The notes beneath the pieces are model-generated. The model saw only the letters and a program-made list of their open reading frames with translations. It made no database searches and was not told the origin of the DNA. This document shows, piece by piece, positions 1 to 8,708 of a DNA stretch of 64,000 nt. Position numbers and translations under genes: made by a program. Within the stretch, counting starts at the first letter, position 1. The number at the start of each line of letters is the position of its first letter. Source of the DNA: Clostridiaceae bacterium AM27-36LB (GTDB lineage Bacteria > Bacillota > Clostridia > Lachnospirales > Lachnospiraceae); assembly GCA_003480725.1 (NCBI GenBank), contig QUJQ01000006.1, positions 139,362-203,361 of the forward strand, in the 5' to 3' direction.

Positions 1-551
1 TTCATGTTTGGAGAAACCATATCGATCTTTGCGCGGAGTACTTTCTCTCCATCCGCATATTTTCCGGCTTTCATATTCTCGAACAGCTCCAGGTTCTCTT
101 CCACGCTTCTGTCTCTGTATGGGCTGTTCTTACCCGGCTCGGTCAGAGTTCCGCGGTACTCGCGGATCTGCTCTGCGGTCAGGTCACACACATAAGCTTT
201 TCCTTTTTTGATCAGCTTTACAGCTGCCTCATACATCTGATCAAAATAGTTGGACGCAAAGAACAGACGATCTTCCCAGTCAGCCCCCAGCCACTGGATA
301 TCTTTCTTGATCGCATCTACGAACTCCACCTTCTCTTTGGTCGGATTCGTATCATCAAAACGCATGTTGAACTTACCATTGTACTTCTGAGCCAGTCCAT
401 AGTTCAGCAGGATGGATTTTGCATGTCCAATATGCAGGTAGCCATTCGGCTCCGGAGGAAAACGGGTATGCACTGTGTCATACACACCTTCCGCAAGATC
501 TTTTTCTATCTCAACTTCAATAAAATTCTTAGATACCACTTCATTCTCCAT
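1..551 (-). CDS. glnS: Glutaminyl-tRNA synthetase, N-terminal part (cut by window edge)
   Basis: Charges tRNA-Gln with glutamine in the cytosol. About 183 N-terminal residues are visible; the 3' end lies outside the window. The class I signature HIGH appears as [10 protein letters not shown] near residues 37-46, preceded by RFPPEPN, and is followed by NMRFDDTNP and by the [14 protein letters not shown] segment, which are GlnRS-type rather than bacterial GluRS-type. The ATG at 551 is preceded by CCGAGGAGGATCCTGTT, a strong ribosome site. It has its own promoter just upstream, separated from tRNA-Thr by a terminator. Presence of GlnRS in a clostridial genome is normal for Lachnospiraceae, although many other Firmicutes use the amidotransferase route instead. 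Confidence 0.93.
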   Translation of the reverse strand, partial: MENEVVSKNFIEVEIEKDLAEGVYDTVHTRFPPEPNGYLHIGHAKSILLNYGLAQKYNGKFNMRFDDTNPTKEKVEFVDAIKKDIQWLGADWEDRLFFASNYFDQMYEAAVKLIKKGKAYVCDLTAEQIREYRGTLTEPGKNSPYRDRSVEENLELFENMKAGKYADGEKVLRAKIDMVSPNM

Positions 552-583
552 AACAGGATCCTCCTCGGTTAAAACTGTGATTA

Positions 584-613
584 ATCATAGCACATCAGAC
601 TGGCTGTTTGCAA
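584..613 (-). promoter_or_regulatory. Promoter of glnS
   Basis: On the minus strand a -35 TTGCAA (608-613) and an extended -10 TGC-TATGAT (hexamer 584-589) are 18 bases apart, about 35 bases upstream of the glnS start. Pattern match by eye only. Confidence 0.6.
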
Positions 614-652
614 GGCTTGCGTACCAAATCGTACCAGATTCTTTCAGGAAAC

Positions 653-690
653 AAAAAAGCGGAAAACCTTTATTTTCAAGGTTCTCCGCT
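653..690 (-). terminator. Rho-independent terminator after tRNA-Thr
   Basis: Minus-strand stem GCGGAGAACCTT / AAGGTTTTCCGC (one G-T wobble) with a short GAAAAT-type loop, followed by six T (653-658). It sits 12 bases downstream of the tRNA and upstream of the glnS promoter. Confidence 0.88.
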
Positions 691-702
691 TCTTAACAGG
701 AA

Positions 703-775
703 AGCTGCTGACGGGAATCGGACCCGTGACCTCCGCACTACCAATGCGACGCTCTACCGCCTGAGCCACAGCAGC
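703..775 (-). tRNA. tRNA-Thr (anticodon GGT)
   Basis: The minus strand folds as a full cloverleaf. The acceptor GCTGCTG pairs with CAGCAGC, the D arm is GCTC..GAGC, the anticodon stem TCGCA/TGCGG holds the loop TTGGTAG with anticodon GGT, and the T arm is ACGGG-TCCGATT-CCCGT. The discriminator is T and CCA is not encoded. It has its own promoter and terminator. This tRNA would read ACC and ACU and is the likely ligand of the T-box leader upstream of thrS in the same window. Confidence 0.95.
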
Positions 776-806
776 TTGTCGTGTTCTTGTCGCTCGCGAC
801 TTGATT

Positions 807-835
807 ATATTATCACAGCGTCCAACATATGTCAA
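807..835 (-). promoter_or_regulatory. Promoter of tRNA-Thr
   Basis: Minus-strand TTGACA (830-835), 17-base spacer, TAATAT (807-812), about 30 bases before the tRNA. A near-consensus sigma-A promoter, as expected for a stable RNA gene. Confidence 0.75.
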
Positions 836-872
836 CAAAATTTTTAAACTTTTTTCAAAGAATTTTTATGTG

Positions 873-1613
873 CTATTTCAGACGCTGACGCACGATCTCA
901 TAAGCCAGCACTCCTGCTGCCACAGAAGCGTTCAGGGAGTCGATCTCACCTTTCATAGGAATAGATGCAACGAAGTCACACTTCTCCTTTACCAGGCGGC
1001 TGACGCCGTCTCCTTCGTTTCCAATCACCAGACCGATAGGTCCTGTCAGATTCAGATCATACATGGTTGTTCCGCCCATATCTGCACACACAAACCACAG
1101 ACCTTTTTCCTTCAGTTCTTCGATCGTAGCACTTAAATTAGTCACCTTTGCCACCGGCGTATAGTTAAGCGCACCTGCAGAGGTTCTGGCAACGGTTGCC
1201 GTCAGACCCACCGCACGTCTCTTCGGAATAATCACTCCATGCGCACCTGCCAGGTTCGCAGTACGAATAATTGCGCCCAGATTATGAGGATCTTCAATGT
1301 CATCCAGCAGGAATAAGAATGGCGGCTCACCCTTTTCCTCTGCCAGCTTCAGCATATCCTCCACCTCTGCGTAAGCGTAAGCTGCTGCAGATGCGATCAC
1401 GCCCTGATGTTTGCCTGTCTCTGACATCTGATCCAGACGTTCCTTTGCCACAAAATTCACCAGAGTATCATGTTTTCTTGCTTCTCTTAAAATGCTGTTG
1501 ATCGGACCGTCCTGACAGCCCTTCAGCACATAGACGCGATCGATGGTCTTTCCAGAACGGAAAGCCTCCATAACAGCATTGCGTCCTTCTATAGTCATTT
1601 CTTCGTATCTCAC
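873..1613 (-). CDS. rlmB: 23S rRNA (guanosine-2251-2'-O)-methyltransferase, TrmH/SpoU family
   Basis: Methylates the ribose of a conserved guanosine in the peptidyl-transferase P-loop of 23S rRNA. The 246-residue length is typical. An N-terminal L30e-like RNA-binding domain begins with EGRNAVMEAF. The SPOUT knot motifs follow: LDDIEDPHNLGAIIRTANLAG, GLVIGNEGDGVSR and SIPMKGEIDSLNASVA, the last giving the knot and SAM site. The start is GTG at 1613, overlapping the mrnC stop as GTGA, with GGAGGG upstream. It is translationally coupled to mrnC and cysS, a gene order common in Firmicutes. Confidence 0.93.
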   Translation of the reverse strand: MRYEEMTIEGRNAVMEAFRSGKTIDRVYVLKGCQDGPINSILREARKHDTLVNFVAKERLDQMSETGKHQGVIASAAAYAYAEVEDMLKLAEEKGEPPFLFLLDDIEDPHNLGAIIRTANLAGAHGVIIPKRRAVGLTATVARTSAGALNYTPVAKVTNLSATIEELKEKGLWFVCADMGGTTMYDLNLTGPIGLVIGNEGDGVSRLVKEKCDFVASIPMKGEIDSLNASVAAGVLAYEIVRQRLK

Positions 1614-2041
1614 AGCATTCCCTCCGTTCTCTCCATGCCAAGCTTCACAAGATCGATCAGGCGCTTCATCTGATGATTCAGATACAGATATCCCATCAGT
1701 GCCTCAAAGCCCGTAGCGTGGCGATAATCGTGCATGGTCGCATGTTTTGCCATGCTGACCGTCTTGGCATTGCGTCCTCTTTTATAGACTGCCAGTTCTT
1801 CTTCTGTCAGATCTTCAAGGATGGCTTCCATCATAGCTGCCTGGGCAGATGCCTTTACATAGGTACTTGTTTTCTTATGAAGTGCGTTGGCCTGCCGGTT
1901 TCCCTGGCCGACCACCGCGGTACGAATCACCAGTTCATAGATCCCGTCACCAATATACGCCAGCACCAGCGGCGAATAGGATTTAACATCTACGTCCGGC
2001 AGTTCAAACTGTTCTTTCAGATAAGTTAAGCTCTCTTCCAT
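1610..2041 (-). CDS. mrnC: Mini-ribonuclease III (23S rRNA maturation)
   Basis: An RNase III catalytic domain without the double-stranded-RNA-binding domain, which in Bacillus matures 23S rRNA ends. It has 143 residues, the usual size. The catalytic helix LAYIGDGIYELVIR contains Asp32 and Glu36, and the second acidic cluster lies in the GFEALMGYLYL segment, which corresponds to the RNase III signature. The start ATG at 2041 is inside the end of cysS and has AAGGAGTAAA just upstream. Coupled to cysS and rlmB. Confidence 0.93.
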   Translation of the reverse strand: MEESLTYLKEQFELPDVDVKSYSPLVLAYIGDGIYELVIRTAVVGQGNRQANALHKKTSTYVKASAQAAMMEAILEDLTEEELAVYKRGRNAKTVSMAKHATMHDYRHATGFEALMGYLYLNHQMKRLIDLVKLGMERTEGML

Positions 2042-3435
2042 TTTACTCCTTCACGGGTATCTTCCAGAATGATGCCCTTCTCCAGAAGCTCATTACGGAT
2101 CTCATCAGCTCTTGCAAAGTTCTTTGCTTTTCTTGCGTCCTGACGCTCCTGAATCAGATTCTCAATATCTGCATCCAGCAGTTCTGCCTTCTTCTCGGTG
2201 ATCAGTCCAAGAATATCACACAGATCCTGGATCATTTTCTTCAAAGCATCCACAAATGCTTTGCTGCTTCCTTCGCCTGCATTGGTATTTGCAAATTTAA
2301 CCAGATCAAATACAGCTGCAATAGCATCAGCCGTATTGAAGTCATCATCCATAGCCTCATCGAAATTCTCCTGGAATTTCTTAGCCTCTTCCACCTTCAG
2401 AGTCTCCTCCTCCGTCAGCTCCTGTGCAGATGCATGCTCAGAGAGGAATTTCAGATTATCGACAGCAGTCTGGATACGCTCCAGAGCACTTCTGGAAGAC
2501 TCCATCAGCTCTGCACTGAAATTCAGCGGACTTCTGTAATGTGCGTTCAGCATGAAGAAACGAAGCACCTGCAGATCATATTTCTCGCTGATTTCACGAA
2601 CAGTAAAGAAATTGCCCAGAGATTTGGACATCTTACGGTTATCAATATTCAGGAATGCATTATGCATCCAGTAATGAGAGAACTCCTTGCAGCTGCAAGC
2701 CTCGCTCTGTGCGATCTCGTTCTCATGATGTGGGAAGATCAGATCCTCTCCGCCGCCGTGGATGTCGATCTGCTCGCCCAGATATTTCTTGGACATGACA
2801 GAGCACTCAATGTGCCAGCCTGGACGACCCTGTCCCCACGGGGACTCCCAGTACGGCTCTCCTTCTTTTTTCGGCTTCCACAACACAAAATCCAGCGGAT
2901 CTTCCTTCTCATCCTTACCAGATACTAAAAGAGAACGCTTTCCACCTTCCAGTTCATCGATATTTTTATGAGAAAGCTTTCCATACTCTGCAAATTTACG
3001 GGTACGATAATAAACCGTTCCATTTACTGCATACGCATAACCTTTTTCGATCAGTGTGGAGATCATATCGATCATTCCATCAATCTCCTGAGTTGCCAGC
3101 GGATGGGTGGTAGCCGGTTTGATGTTCATGCCAGCCATGTCCTTCTTGCACTCTGCAATATATCTCTGAGAGATTTCCTCTGCAGATACACCTTCTTCGT
3201 TAGCTTTTTTGATGATCTTGTCATCCACGTCAGTAAAGTTGGATACGAAATTCACATCATATCCCTTTGCCTCCAGATAACGGCGAACCGTATCAAATAC
3301 GATCATTGGTCTGGCATTTCCAATATGAATAAAGTTATACACAGTCGGACCGCATACATACATGCGGACCTTACCCTCTTCCAGAGGAACAAAATCCTCT
3401 TTTTTTCTTGTCAGTGTGTTATAAATGCGAATCAT
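2026..3435 (-). CDS. cysS: Cysteinyl-tRNA synthetase
   Basis: A class I aminoacyl-tRNA synthetase charging tRNA-Cys. It has 469 residues, full length. HIGN is at 37-40 and KMSKS at 268-272. The zinc site that selects cysteine is visible as Cys28, Cys211, His236 and Glu240 (within FPHHENE). The catalytic domain is followed by a DALR-type helical domain and an anticodon-binding tail with the AKNFARADEIRNELLEKGI segment. Its ATG has GAGGAGAG upstream, and it lies 19 bases after the flavoprotein gene, so those two genes are probably co-transcribed. Confidence 0.96.
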   Translation of the reverse strand: MIRIYNTLTRKKEDFVPLEEGKVRMYVCGPTVYNFIHIGNARPMIVFDTVRRYLEAKGYDVNFVSNFTDVDDKIIKKANEEGVSAEEISQRYIAECKKDMAGMNIKPATTHPLATQEIDGMIDMISTLIEKGYAYAVNGTVYYRTRKFAEYGKLSHKNIDELEGGKRSLLVSGKDEKEDPLDFVLWKPKKEGEPYWESPWGQGRPGWHIECSVMSKKYLGEQIDIHGGGEDLIFPHHENEIAQSEACSCKEFSHYWMHNAFLNIDNRKMSKSLGNFFTVREISEKYDLQVLRFFMLNAHYRSPLNFSAELMESSRSALERIQTAVDNLKFLSEHASAQELTEEETLKVEEAKKFQENFDEAMDDDFNTADAIAAVFDLVKFANTNAGEGSSKAFVDALKKMIQDLCDILGLITEKKAELLDADIENLIQERQDARKAKNFARADEIRNELLEKGIILEDTREGVKWKRA

Positions 3436-3454
3436 TATGGTCTCTCCTCTTTCT

Positions 3455-5011
3455 TTACGCTTTCTTTTCCTCGTGATATTCCTTCTCTGTGTTGACGTTC
3501 CAGATGTTGGATTTATCTGTTCTGCCAGATAGAATATTCTTCACTGCCTCAAAAGATGTCACCATCGAATGATCGATGTTATTGTAACGATGCTGTCCGT
3601 TTCTTCCTACACAATACAGGTTCGGAATCGTATTCAGATAATCAATCAGCTGATCCATCTCATCATAAGTGTCAAAATAAGCCGGATATGCTTTCTTCAC
3701 ACGTTCCATATGGGTATCAATGGCATCCTCCACTTTGTCGATCAGACCAAGTTTTACCATTTCTTTTACGCCAAATGCAGAGAATTCCTCTTCTGACATG
3801 TTCCAGAACTCGTCACCTTCATTTACAAAATATTCAAGTCCGATCCACACGGTATGATCCAGGTCCTTGACCATATATGGAGACCAGTTATTGTAGATCT
3901 GGAAGCGTCCCATCTTCACACGTCTGTCCTGCACATAGACCCAACAGTCAGGTACAATGTTTCCAACAGTGCGGAATCTGGTCTTATTTTTCAGATTCAG
4001 TCTGGGAACCAGCACACCCAGAGTCATGTAATCACGGTATGGAAGTCCTTTCGCAATCGCCATTGGTTTCTCCGGCACATCATTCATACCTTCCACCAGG
4101 TCTTTGACCGGCATGGAAGAGATCACCAGATCACCGTCCATAGTATGCTCTGCTCCGTCTTTTTCATAAGTGATACCAGTCAGCACATTCTGATCATCTT
4201 TATGAAGTCTGGTAACTTTTGCACCTTTGATGATCGTACCGCCCAGTTTTTCCACCTCGGCAGCTGTCACGTCCCACAGTTCCCCCGGTCCAAGCTTCGG
4301 ATATTTGAACTGTTCGATCAGAGATGTCTCTACTTTTCTGTTTTTCTTATGGAAAATCTTTCCAAAAATATCTTTCAGAATAGCTGTGATAGAAAGCCCC
4401 TTGACACGCTGTGCTCCCCAGGAAGCATCGATCTCACTTGGATGTCTGCCCCACAGATTCTCTGTATAGTACTCAAAAAACATAGAATAGAGCTTCCGTC
4501 CAAAGCGATTGATGTAAAAGTTCTCCAGATTGTCATCCGGCTTTTTGTGAACCAGGGAAGCCAGATAACTGAATCCGACTTTCATGGTAGTGATAAATCC
4601 CATATTTTTCAAAGTTTCCATCTTGAGAGAGACAGGATAATCATAGAACTTATCATCAAACAGGATGCGGGACACCCGATGTCTGGTCAGCATGACCCGA
4701 TCTTCTTTTTCCGGATCCGGGCCGTTCTTCTGAAGCGGAACTTCTCTGTCTAACACGGTATCATCATAGCTTGGCGCTCCCTGCATAGGAAGCATCTGAT
4801 CCCACCACGCATTCACTTCCGGAATCTTGGAAAAGAAGCGATGACCGCCCATATCCATACGATTTCCTTTATACTCTACAGTTCTGGAAATTCCACCAAA
4901 GCAGTCGCTCTCTTCAAATACAACTACTTCCACATCTTTTCCCTTTTTCAATAATTCATATGCGGCAGTCAGACCCGCCGGGCCTGCGCCAATGATCAAT
5001 GCTTTCTTCAT
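3455..5011 (-). CDS. NAD(P)/FAD-dependent oxidoreductase, UDP-galactopyranose mutase / amine-oxidase-like
   Basis: A 518-residue flavoprotein. The N-terminal dinucleotide site is GAGPAG at 8-13 with an acidic pair at the end of strand 2 (VVFEES), then [28 protein letters not shown] residues near 40-62, which resemble the UDP-galactopyranose mutase/protoporphyrinogen-oxidase fold. A second FAD segment near the C terminus reads [20 protein letters not shown]. The start is placed at 5011 because an AAGGAAAG site lies there; an upstream in-frame ATG at 5050 lacks one. The substrate cannot be read from sequence. Related proteins are often annotated as nucleotide-sugar or carotenoid-type oxidoreductases, and location near a glycan locus fits a sugar substrate only weakly. 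Confidence 0.75.
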   Translation of the reverse strand: MKKALIIGAGPAGLTAAYELLKKGKDVEVVVFEESDCFGGISRTVEYKGNRMDMGGHRFFSKIPEVNAWWDQMLPMQGAPSYDDTVLDREVPLQKNGPDPEKEDRVMLTRHRVSRILFDDKFYDYPVSLKMETLKNMGFITTMKVGFSYLASLVHKKPDDNLENFYINRFGRKLYSMFFEYYTENLWGRHPSEIDASWGAQRVKGLSITAILKDIFGKIFHKKNRKVETSLIEQFKYPKLGPGELWDVTAAEVEKLGGTIIKGAKVTRLHKDDQNVLTGITYEKDGAEHTMDGDLVISSMPVKDLVEGMNDVPEKPMAIAKGLPYRDYMTLGVLVPRLNLKNKTRFRTVGNIVPDCWVYVQDRRVKMGRFQIYNNWSPYMVKDLDHTVWIGLEYFVNEGDEFWNMSEEEFSAFGVKEMVKLGLIDKVEDAIDTHMERVKKAYPAYFDTYDEMDQLIDYLNTIPNLYCVGRNGQHRYNNIDHSMVTSFEAVKNILSGRTDKSNIWNVNTEKEYHEEKKA

Positions 5012-5106
5012 TTGTCTTTCCTTTTTTATGTTTCTGTTGTTAAATATCACCTGTTATCTTAACACAAACAATGGATTCTGCATAGAAGGATGTGAAATTT
5101 ATCATC

Positions 5107-5958
5107 TCAGACAATCTCTGACAAACAGATCTTAAACCCTTCAAAAATCATAGATGTCAGTTCCCCTACCGTCAGTTCCAGATCTATCTGTGCTGGTACC
5201 TCTTCCAATTTTTCCGCCTTGCTGCTGTCTGGTCCCATCCTCCAGCAAAAATATCCGTTATTTTTCTCTATCACTTCATCCTTCACATGAAGCCAGATCG
5301 TCTTCTCTTCTCTGGAAGAAGTAAGCCTTAACATCTGCTCCACATTGGTGATCCGTGCCATAAATGGCGGCATCTCATCCATAGGAGCTTCCCCCACTTC
5401 CGCCAGATGCTCTGCCTTCAGATTTTCCATATAACGGGCATCTCGCTTACAGAATAACTGATACCGAGCCGCCAGATACCGGTTCTGTCCATCTGCATCT
5501 AAATGTGTCACCCTCATAGGTAGTTCGGTGAATGGACTGATCCACACAAAATCAAATGGTGTGTAGATGCTTTCACTGGCAGGAATCAGGAAGGTAAATG
5601 GCATCTTGTCTGCTGCCATCTGTTGAAGTGCCGTCTCCAACAGCAATCGCATATATCCTCTGTGCCGATAATCTTTCAATGTTGCCACTGCCACAATATA
5701 GTTGGACGAGACTTCATATCCATTGACGATCATGGTATACGGGTTCAGATGCACCATGGATACATACTGTTCATTCTCCCACAGTGCATAGATCTGATTA
5801 TCCCGAATCTTGTATTCATAATAAAAATCCACAAACTTCTGACTGTCTTCCGAGAAAACCGTCTGATACAATGTCCTTGTTTTCGGTCGTTCTTCTTTTG
5901 TCAACAACATAGGTTCCGGCATCTCATGTTCTTCCAGTTCTCTTATTTCCGCTGGCAT
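5107..5958 (-). CDS. GNAT acetyltransferase with C-terminal SCP2-like domain (Eis-like)
   Basis: 283 residues. A GNAT core is indicated by [20 protein letters not shown], where the R-H-R-G-Y segment is the acetyl-CoA pyrophosphate loop. It is followed by a second GNAT-like half and a C-terminal segment ([17 protein letters not shown]) typical of the sterol-carrier-like domain of the Eis family. Eis-type enzymes acetylate amines, but the natural substrate here is unknown. I chose ATG 5958 over the upstream GTG 5967 because GAGGGG lies 8 bases before the ATG. The start lies inside the end of ispF, so translation is likely coupled. Confidence 0.8.
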   Translation of the reverse strand: MPAEIRELEEHEMPEPMLLTKEERPKTRTLYQTVFSEDSQKFVDFYYEYKIRDNQIYALWENEQYVSMVHLNPYTMIVNGYEVSSNYIVAVATLKDYRHRGYMRLLLETALQQMAADKMPFTFLIPASESIYTPFDFVWISPFTELPMRVTHLDADGQNRYLAARYQLFCKRDARYMENLKAEHLAEVGEAPMDEMPPFMARITNVEQMLRLTSSREEKTIWLHVKDEVIEKNNGYFCWRMGPDSSKAEKLEEVPAQIDLELTVGELTSMIFEGFKICLSEIV

Positions 5959-6488
5959 CCGCCGCACCCCTCACAGCTTCTTCTGGTTACCGCAATATCC
6001 TCATCAATATAAGCAGTGATCGGCATCAGCGAACAGATTGCCTGAGAAGAGATTCCTTCACCAGTTCCGGTAAATCCAAGTCCCTCTTCTGTAGTCGCCT
6101 TGATATTTACCTGACTCTCATCAATATGCAAGGTCTCCGCTACATTTTTTACCATCTGTGGAATATGTGGAGCCATCTTCGGACGTTGTGCAATGATTGT
6201 TGCATCCAGATTCACGATCTGATAGTTATGTTCCTCCAGCAGTTCTCCCACATGCTCCAGCAGTTTGATACTGGAAATACCTTTATATTTATCGTCTGTA
6301 TCTGGGAAATGCTTACCAATATCTCCCAGTGCAGCAGCTCCCAGCAGTGCATCCATAATTGCATGTAAAAGCACATCTGCATCCGAATGTCCCAGAAGCC
6401 CCTTTTCATAAGGAATTGTAACTCCGCCAAGAATCAGATCACGTCCCTCTACCAGACGATGTACATCATAACCCATTCCAACGCGCAT
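5943..6488 (-). CDS. ispF: 2-C-methyl-D-erythritol 2,4-cyclodiphosphate synthase, with Cys-rich tail
   Basis: Fifth step of the MEP isoprenoid pathway, which supplies undecaprenyl phosphate among others. The metal ligands Asp8, His10 and His42 are present (YDVH and [12 protein letters not shown]). The flexible substrate loop HFPDTD and the C-terminal [11 protein letters not shown] motif are also present. The catalytic part is complete by about residue 157; the protein then continues for some 24 residues ending in [11 protein letters not shown], a CxxCxxC tail (Cys172, 175, 178) that ordinary IspF lacks. GGAGG lies upstream of the ATG. The end overlaps the start of the GNAT gene by 16 bases. 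Confidence 0.94.
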   Translation of the reverse strand: MRVGMGYDVHRLVEGRDLILGGVTIPYEKGLLGHSDADVLLHAIMDALLGAAALGDIGKHFPDTDDKYKGISSIKLLEHVGELLEEHNYQIVNLDATIIAQRPKMAPHIPQMVKNVAETLHIDESQVNIKATTEEGLGFTGTGEGISSQAICSLMPITAYIDEDIAVTRRSCEGCGGCQRK

Positions 6489-6517
6489 GATCGTTCCTCC
6501 ATTCTATATTAGTCTCT

Positions 6518-6553
6518 ATCATTCAGAGCCTCATTCGCACGGCTTTGAATGAT
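6518..6553. promoter_or_regulatory. Inverted repeat in the ispF leader
   Basis: Arms ATCATTCAGAGCC (6518-6530) and GGCTTTGAATGAT (6541-6553) match at 12 of 13 positions around a 10-base loop. No T-run follows on either strand, so it is not a plain terminator. It lies between the tRNA-Met terminator and the ispF ribosome site. It may stabilise the ispF mRNA 5' end or act as an operator; this is inference. Confidence 0.45.
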
Positions 6554-6554
6554 A

Positions 6555-6591
6555 CAAAAAAAGCTTCCTAAAGCCTTAACCTTAGGAAGCT
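6555..6591 (-). terminator. Rho-independent terminator after tRNA-Met
   Basis: Minus-strand stem AGCTTCCTAAG / CTTTAGGAAGCT with a short loop, followed by a T-run (about 6555-6562). It begins 4 bases after the tRNA 3' end. Confidence 0.87.
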
Positions 6592-6595
6592 GTAG

Positions 6596-6669
6596 TAGCG
6601 AGAGGGGGATTCGAACCCTCGACACCACGGGTATGAACCGTGTGCTCTAGCCAACTGAGCTATCTCGCC
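6596..6669 (-). tRNA. tRNA-Met (anticodon CAT), elongator type
   Basis: The minus strand folds as a cloverleaf. The acceptor GGCGAGA pairs with TCTCGCT (first pair G-T) and the discriminator is A. The D arm is GCTC..GAGC, and the anticodon stem CACGG/CCGTG carries the loop TTCATAC. The TTCATAC loop and G1 fit elongator Met rather than initiator Met or the CAT-anticodon Ile tRNA. The T stem GAGGG/CCCCC contains one A-C mismatch, which is unusual. CCA is not encoded. Confidence 0.92.
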
Positions 6670-6673
6670 ATGT

Positions 6674-6697
6674 GAGTCGGTGTCTCACAACCGACTC
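6674..6697 (-). promoter_or_regulatory. Hairpin in the 5' leader of pre-tRNA-Met
   Basis: A perfect 8-bp inverted repeat, GAGTCGGT / ACCGACTC, with an 8-base loop, lies between the promoter and the mature 5' end of tRNA-Met. With a start site near 6695 nearly the whole leader would be this hairpin. It may guide processing. Confidence 0.5.
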
Positions 6698-6701
6698 CGT
6701 T

Positions 6702-6730
6702 ATCTTACCAAAAGATCTTCCAGTTGTCAA
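6702..6730 (-). promoter_or_regulatory. Promoter of tRNA-Met
   Basis: Minus-strand TTGACA (6725-6730), 17-base spacer, TAAGAT (6702-6707), about 32 bases before the mature tRNA. Confidence 0.72.
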
Positions 6731-6749
6731 CAACTTTTTACAACTTTTT

Positions 6750-8684
6750 TTATTTTTCTTCAGAAACCTCTTTGACACGATTTACTTTCGCTTCAATCTC
6801 TTTCTGAATATCAGCAATAAATGCATCCAGGCTCTTAGTTCCCTCATCACCAGCAGCACGGCTTCTGACTGCGACAGTTCCGTCTTCTTCCTCTTTCTGG
6901 CCTACAACCAGCATATACGGAATCTTTGCCTGCTGAGCCTCACGGATCTTGTATCCGATCTTCTCGGATCTAGTATCCAGCTCTACACGAATGCCTGCCT
7001 CGTCCAGCTTTTTCTTTACGTTCTCTGCGTAATCCATATATTTTTCAGAAATCGGCAGTACTTTTACCTGTACCGGAGCCAGCCAGGTCGGGAATGCTCC
7101 TGCAAAATGCTCAATCAGAATACCGATAAATCTCTCAATGGAACCAAATACAACACGATGGATCATGATCGGACGATGTTTCTCTCCGTCTGCTCCGATG
7201 TATTCCAGTTCAAATCTCTGCGGAAGCTGGAAATCAAGCTGAATCGTACCACACTGCCAGGTTCTGCCGATGCAGTCTACCAGATGGAAGTCGATCTTCG
7301 GACCATAGAATGCGCCATCTCCCTCGTTTACTACATACGGAAGTCCGATCTCATCCAGAGCACTCCTCAGTCCCTCTGTTGCCATCTCCCAGTCTTCGTC
7401 GCTTCCCATGGAATCTTCCGGTCTGGTAGACAGCTCTACATGATACTCAAATCCAAACAGAGAATATACCTCATTGATCAAGGCAACAACACCTTTGATC
7501 TCGTCTTTGATCTGATCCGGTGTCATGAAGATATGAGCATCATCCTGCGTGAAGCAGCGAACTCTCATCAGTCCATGAAGCTGACCAGATTTCTCATGAC
7601 GATGAACCAGTCCAAGCTCACCTACACGAAGCGGCAGATCACGGTAAGAACGCGGCTCAGAAGCATATACCAGAACACCACCTGGGCAGTTCATCGGTTT
7701 GATCGCATAATCTTCACCATCAATTACCGTTGTATACATATTGTTTTTGTAGTGATCCCAGTGTCCTGAAGTCTCCCAGAGACTTCTGTTGAGGATGATT
7801 GGGGTGGATACCTCTACATAGCCTGCTTTCTTATGGATCTGTCTCCAGTAATCAAGCAGTGTATTTTTCAGAACCATTCCCTTCGGAAGGAAGAACGGGA
7901 ATCCCGGTCCTGCCTCATGCATCATGAAAAGACCCAGCTCTTTTCCAAGCTTTCTGTGGTCACGTTTCTTAGCCTCTTCCATCATGGTGATGTAAGCTTC
8001 CAGTTCTTCTTTCTTGCCAAATGCAGTTGCATAGAGACGGGTCAGCATCTTGTTGTGCTCATCGCCTCTCCAGTAAGCACCTGCAAGACTCATGATCTTA
8101 AATGCCTTGCCAACACCCTTGGTGCTCATCAGATGCGGTCCTGCACACAGGTCAACAAACTCTCCTTGGCTGTAAAAGCTGATTTCTTCACCTTCTGGCA
8201 GATCCTCAATCAGTTCTACTTTGTACGGCTCTCCCTTTTCTTTCATGAAAGCAATCGCATCTTCTCTGGATTTTGTGAAACGCTCAATCTCCAGATCCTC
8301 TTTAATGATCTTTTTCATCTCAGCTTCGATCTTGCCGAAATCATCACTGGTCAACGGAGCCTCAAACTCCATATCATAATAGAAACCATCTGCGATAGAC
8401 GGTCCGATTGCCAGCTTGGTGTTCGGATAGAGACGTTTTACAGCCTGTGCCATCACATGGCTTGCAGTATGGCGAAGTGCTGCCAGACCCTTCTCATCCT
8501 TTGCAGTCAGGATATTCAGCTCGCAATCCTGCTCCAGAACGGTTCTCAGGTCAACGACCTCTCCATTTACCTCTCCGGCACAGGCTACACGTGCCAGACC
8601 TTCACTCAGATCTTTTGCAATATCGATTACAGACATTGCCTGTGCATATTCTTTGACTGATCCATCTTTTAATGTAATCTTCAT
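6750..8684 (-). CDS. thrS: Threonyl-tRNA synthetase
   Basis: A class II synthetase of 644 residues. Domains in order are an N-terminal TGS domain (MKITLKDGSVKEYAQ start), the editing domain with the HTASHVMAQAVKRLYP zinc-type motif, the catalytic core with MNCPGGVLVY and RVGELGLVHRHEKSG, then motif 3 near HRVVFGSIERFIGILIEH and the anticodon-binding domain. ATG 8684 is chosen because AGGAGG lies 9 bases before it; an ATG seven codons upstream has no site. The gene is controlled by a T-box leader. No convincing terminator was seen after the stop; the tRNA-Met promoter follows. Confidence 0.96.
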   Translation of the reverse strand: MKITLKDGSVKEYAQAMSVIDIAKDLSEGLARVACAGEVNGEVVDLRTVLEQDCELNILTAKDEKGLAALRHTASHVMAQAVKRLYPNTKLAIGPSIADGFYYDMEFEAPLTSDDFGKIEAEMKKIIKEDLEIERFTKSREDAIAFMKEKGEPYKVELIEDLPEGEEISFYSQGEFVDLCAGPHLMSTKGVGKAFKIMSLAGAYWRGDEHNKMLTRLYATAFGKKEELEAYITMMEEAKKRDHRKLGKELGLFMMHEAGPGFPFFLPKGMVLKNTLLDYWRQIHKKAGYVEVSTPIILNRSLWETSGHWDHYKNNMYTTVIDGEDYAIKPMNCPGGVLVYASEPRSYRDLPLRVGELGLVHRHEKSGQLHGLMRVRCFTQDDAHIFMTPDQIKDEIKGVVALINEVYSLFGFEYHVELSTRPEDSMGSDEDWEMATEGLRSALDEIGLPYVVNEGDGAFYGPKIDFHLVDCIGRTWQCGTIQLDFQLPQRFELEYIGADGEKHRPIMIHRVVFGSIERFIGILIEHFAGAFPTWLAPVQVKVLPISEKYMDYAENVKKKLDEAGIRVELDTRSEKIGYKIREAQQAKIPYMLVVGQKEEEDGTVAVRSRAAGDEGTKSLDAFIADIQKEIEAKVNRVKEVSEEK

Positions 8685-8708
8685 CTCATTCTTCCTCCTG
8701 ATCATAAA

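Noticed and set aside
3854-4753. A 299-codon plus-strand frame
   Set aside because: Antisense to the flavoprotein gene; its His- and Ser-rich translation is typical of reverse frames.
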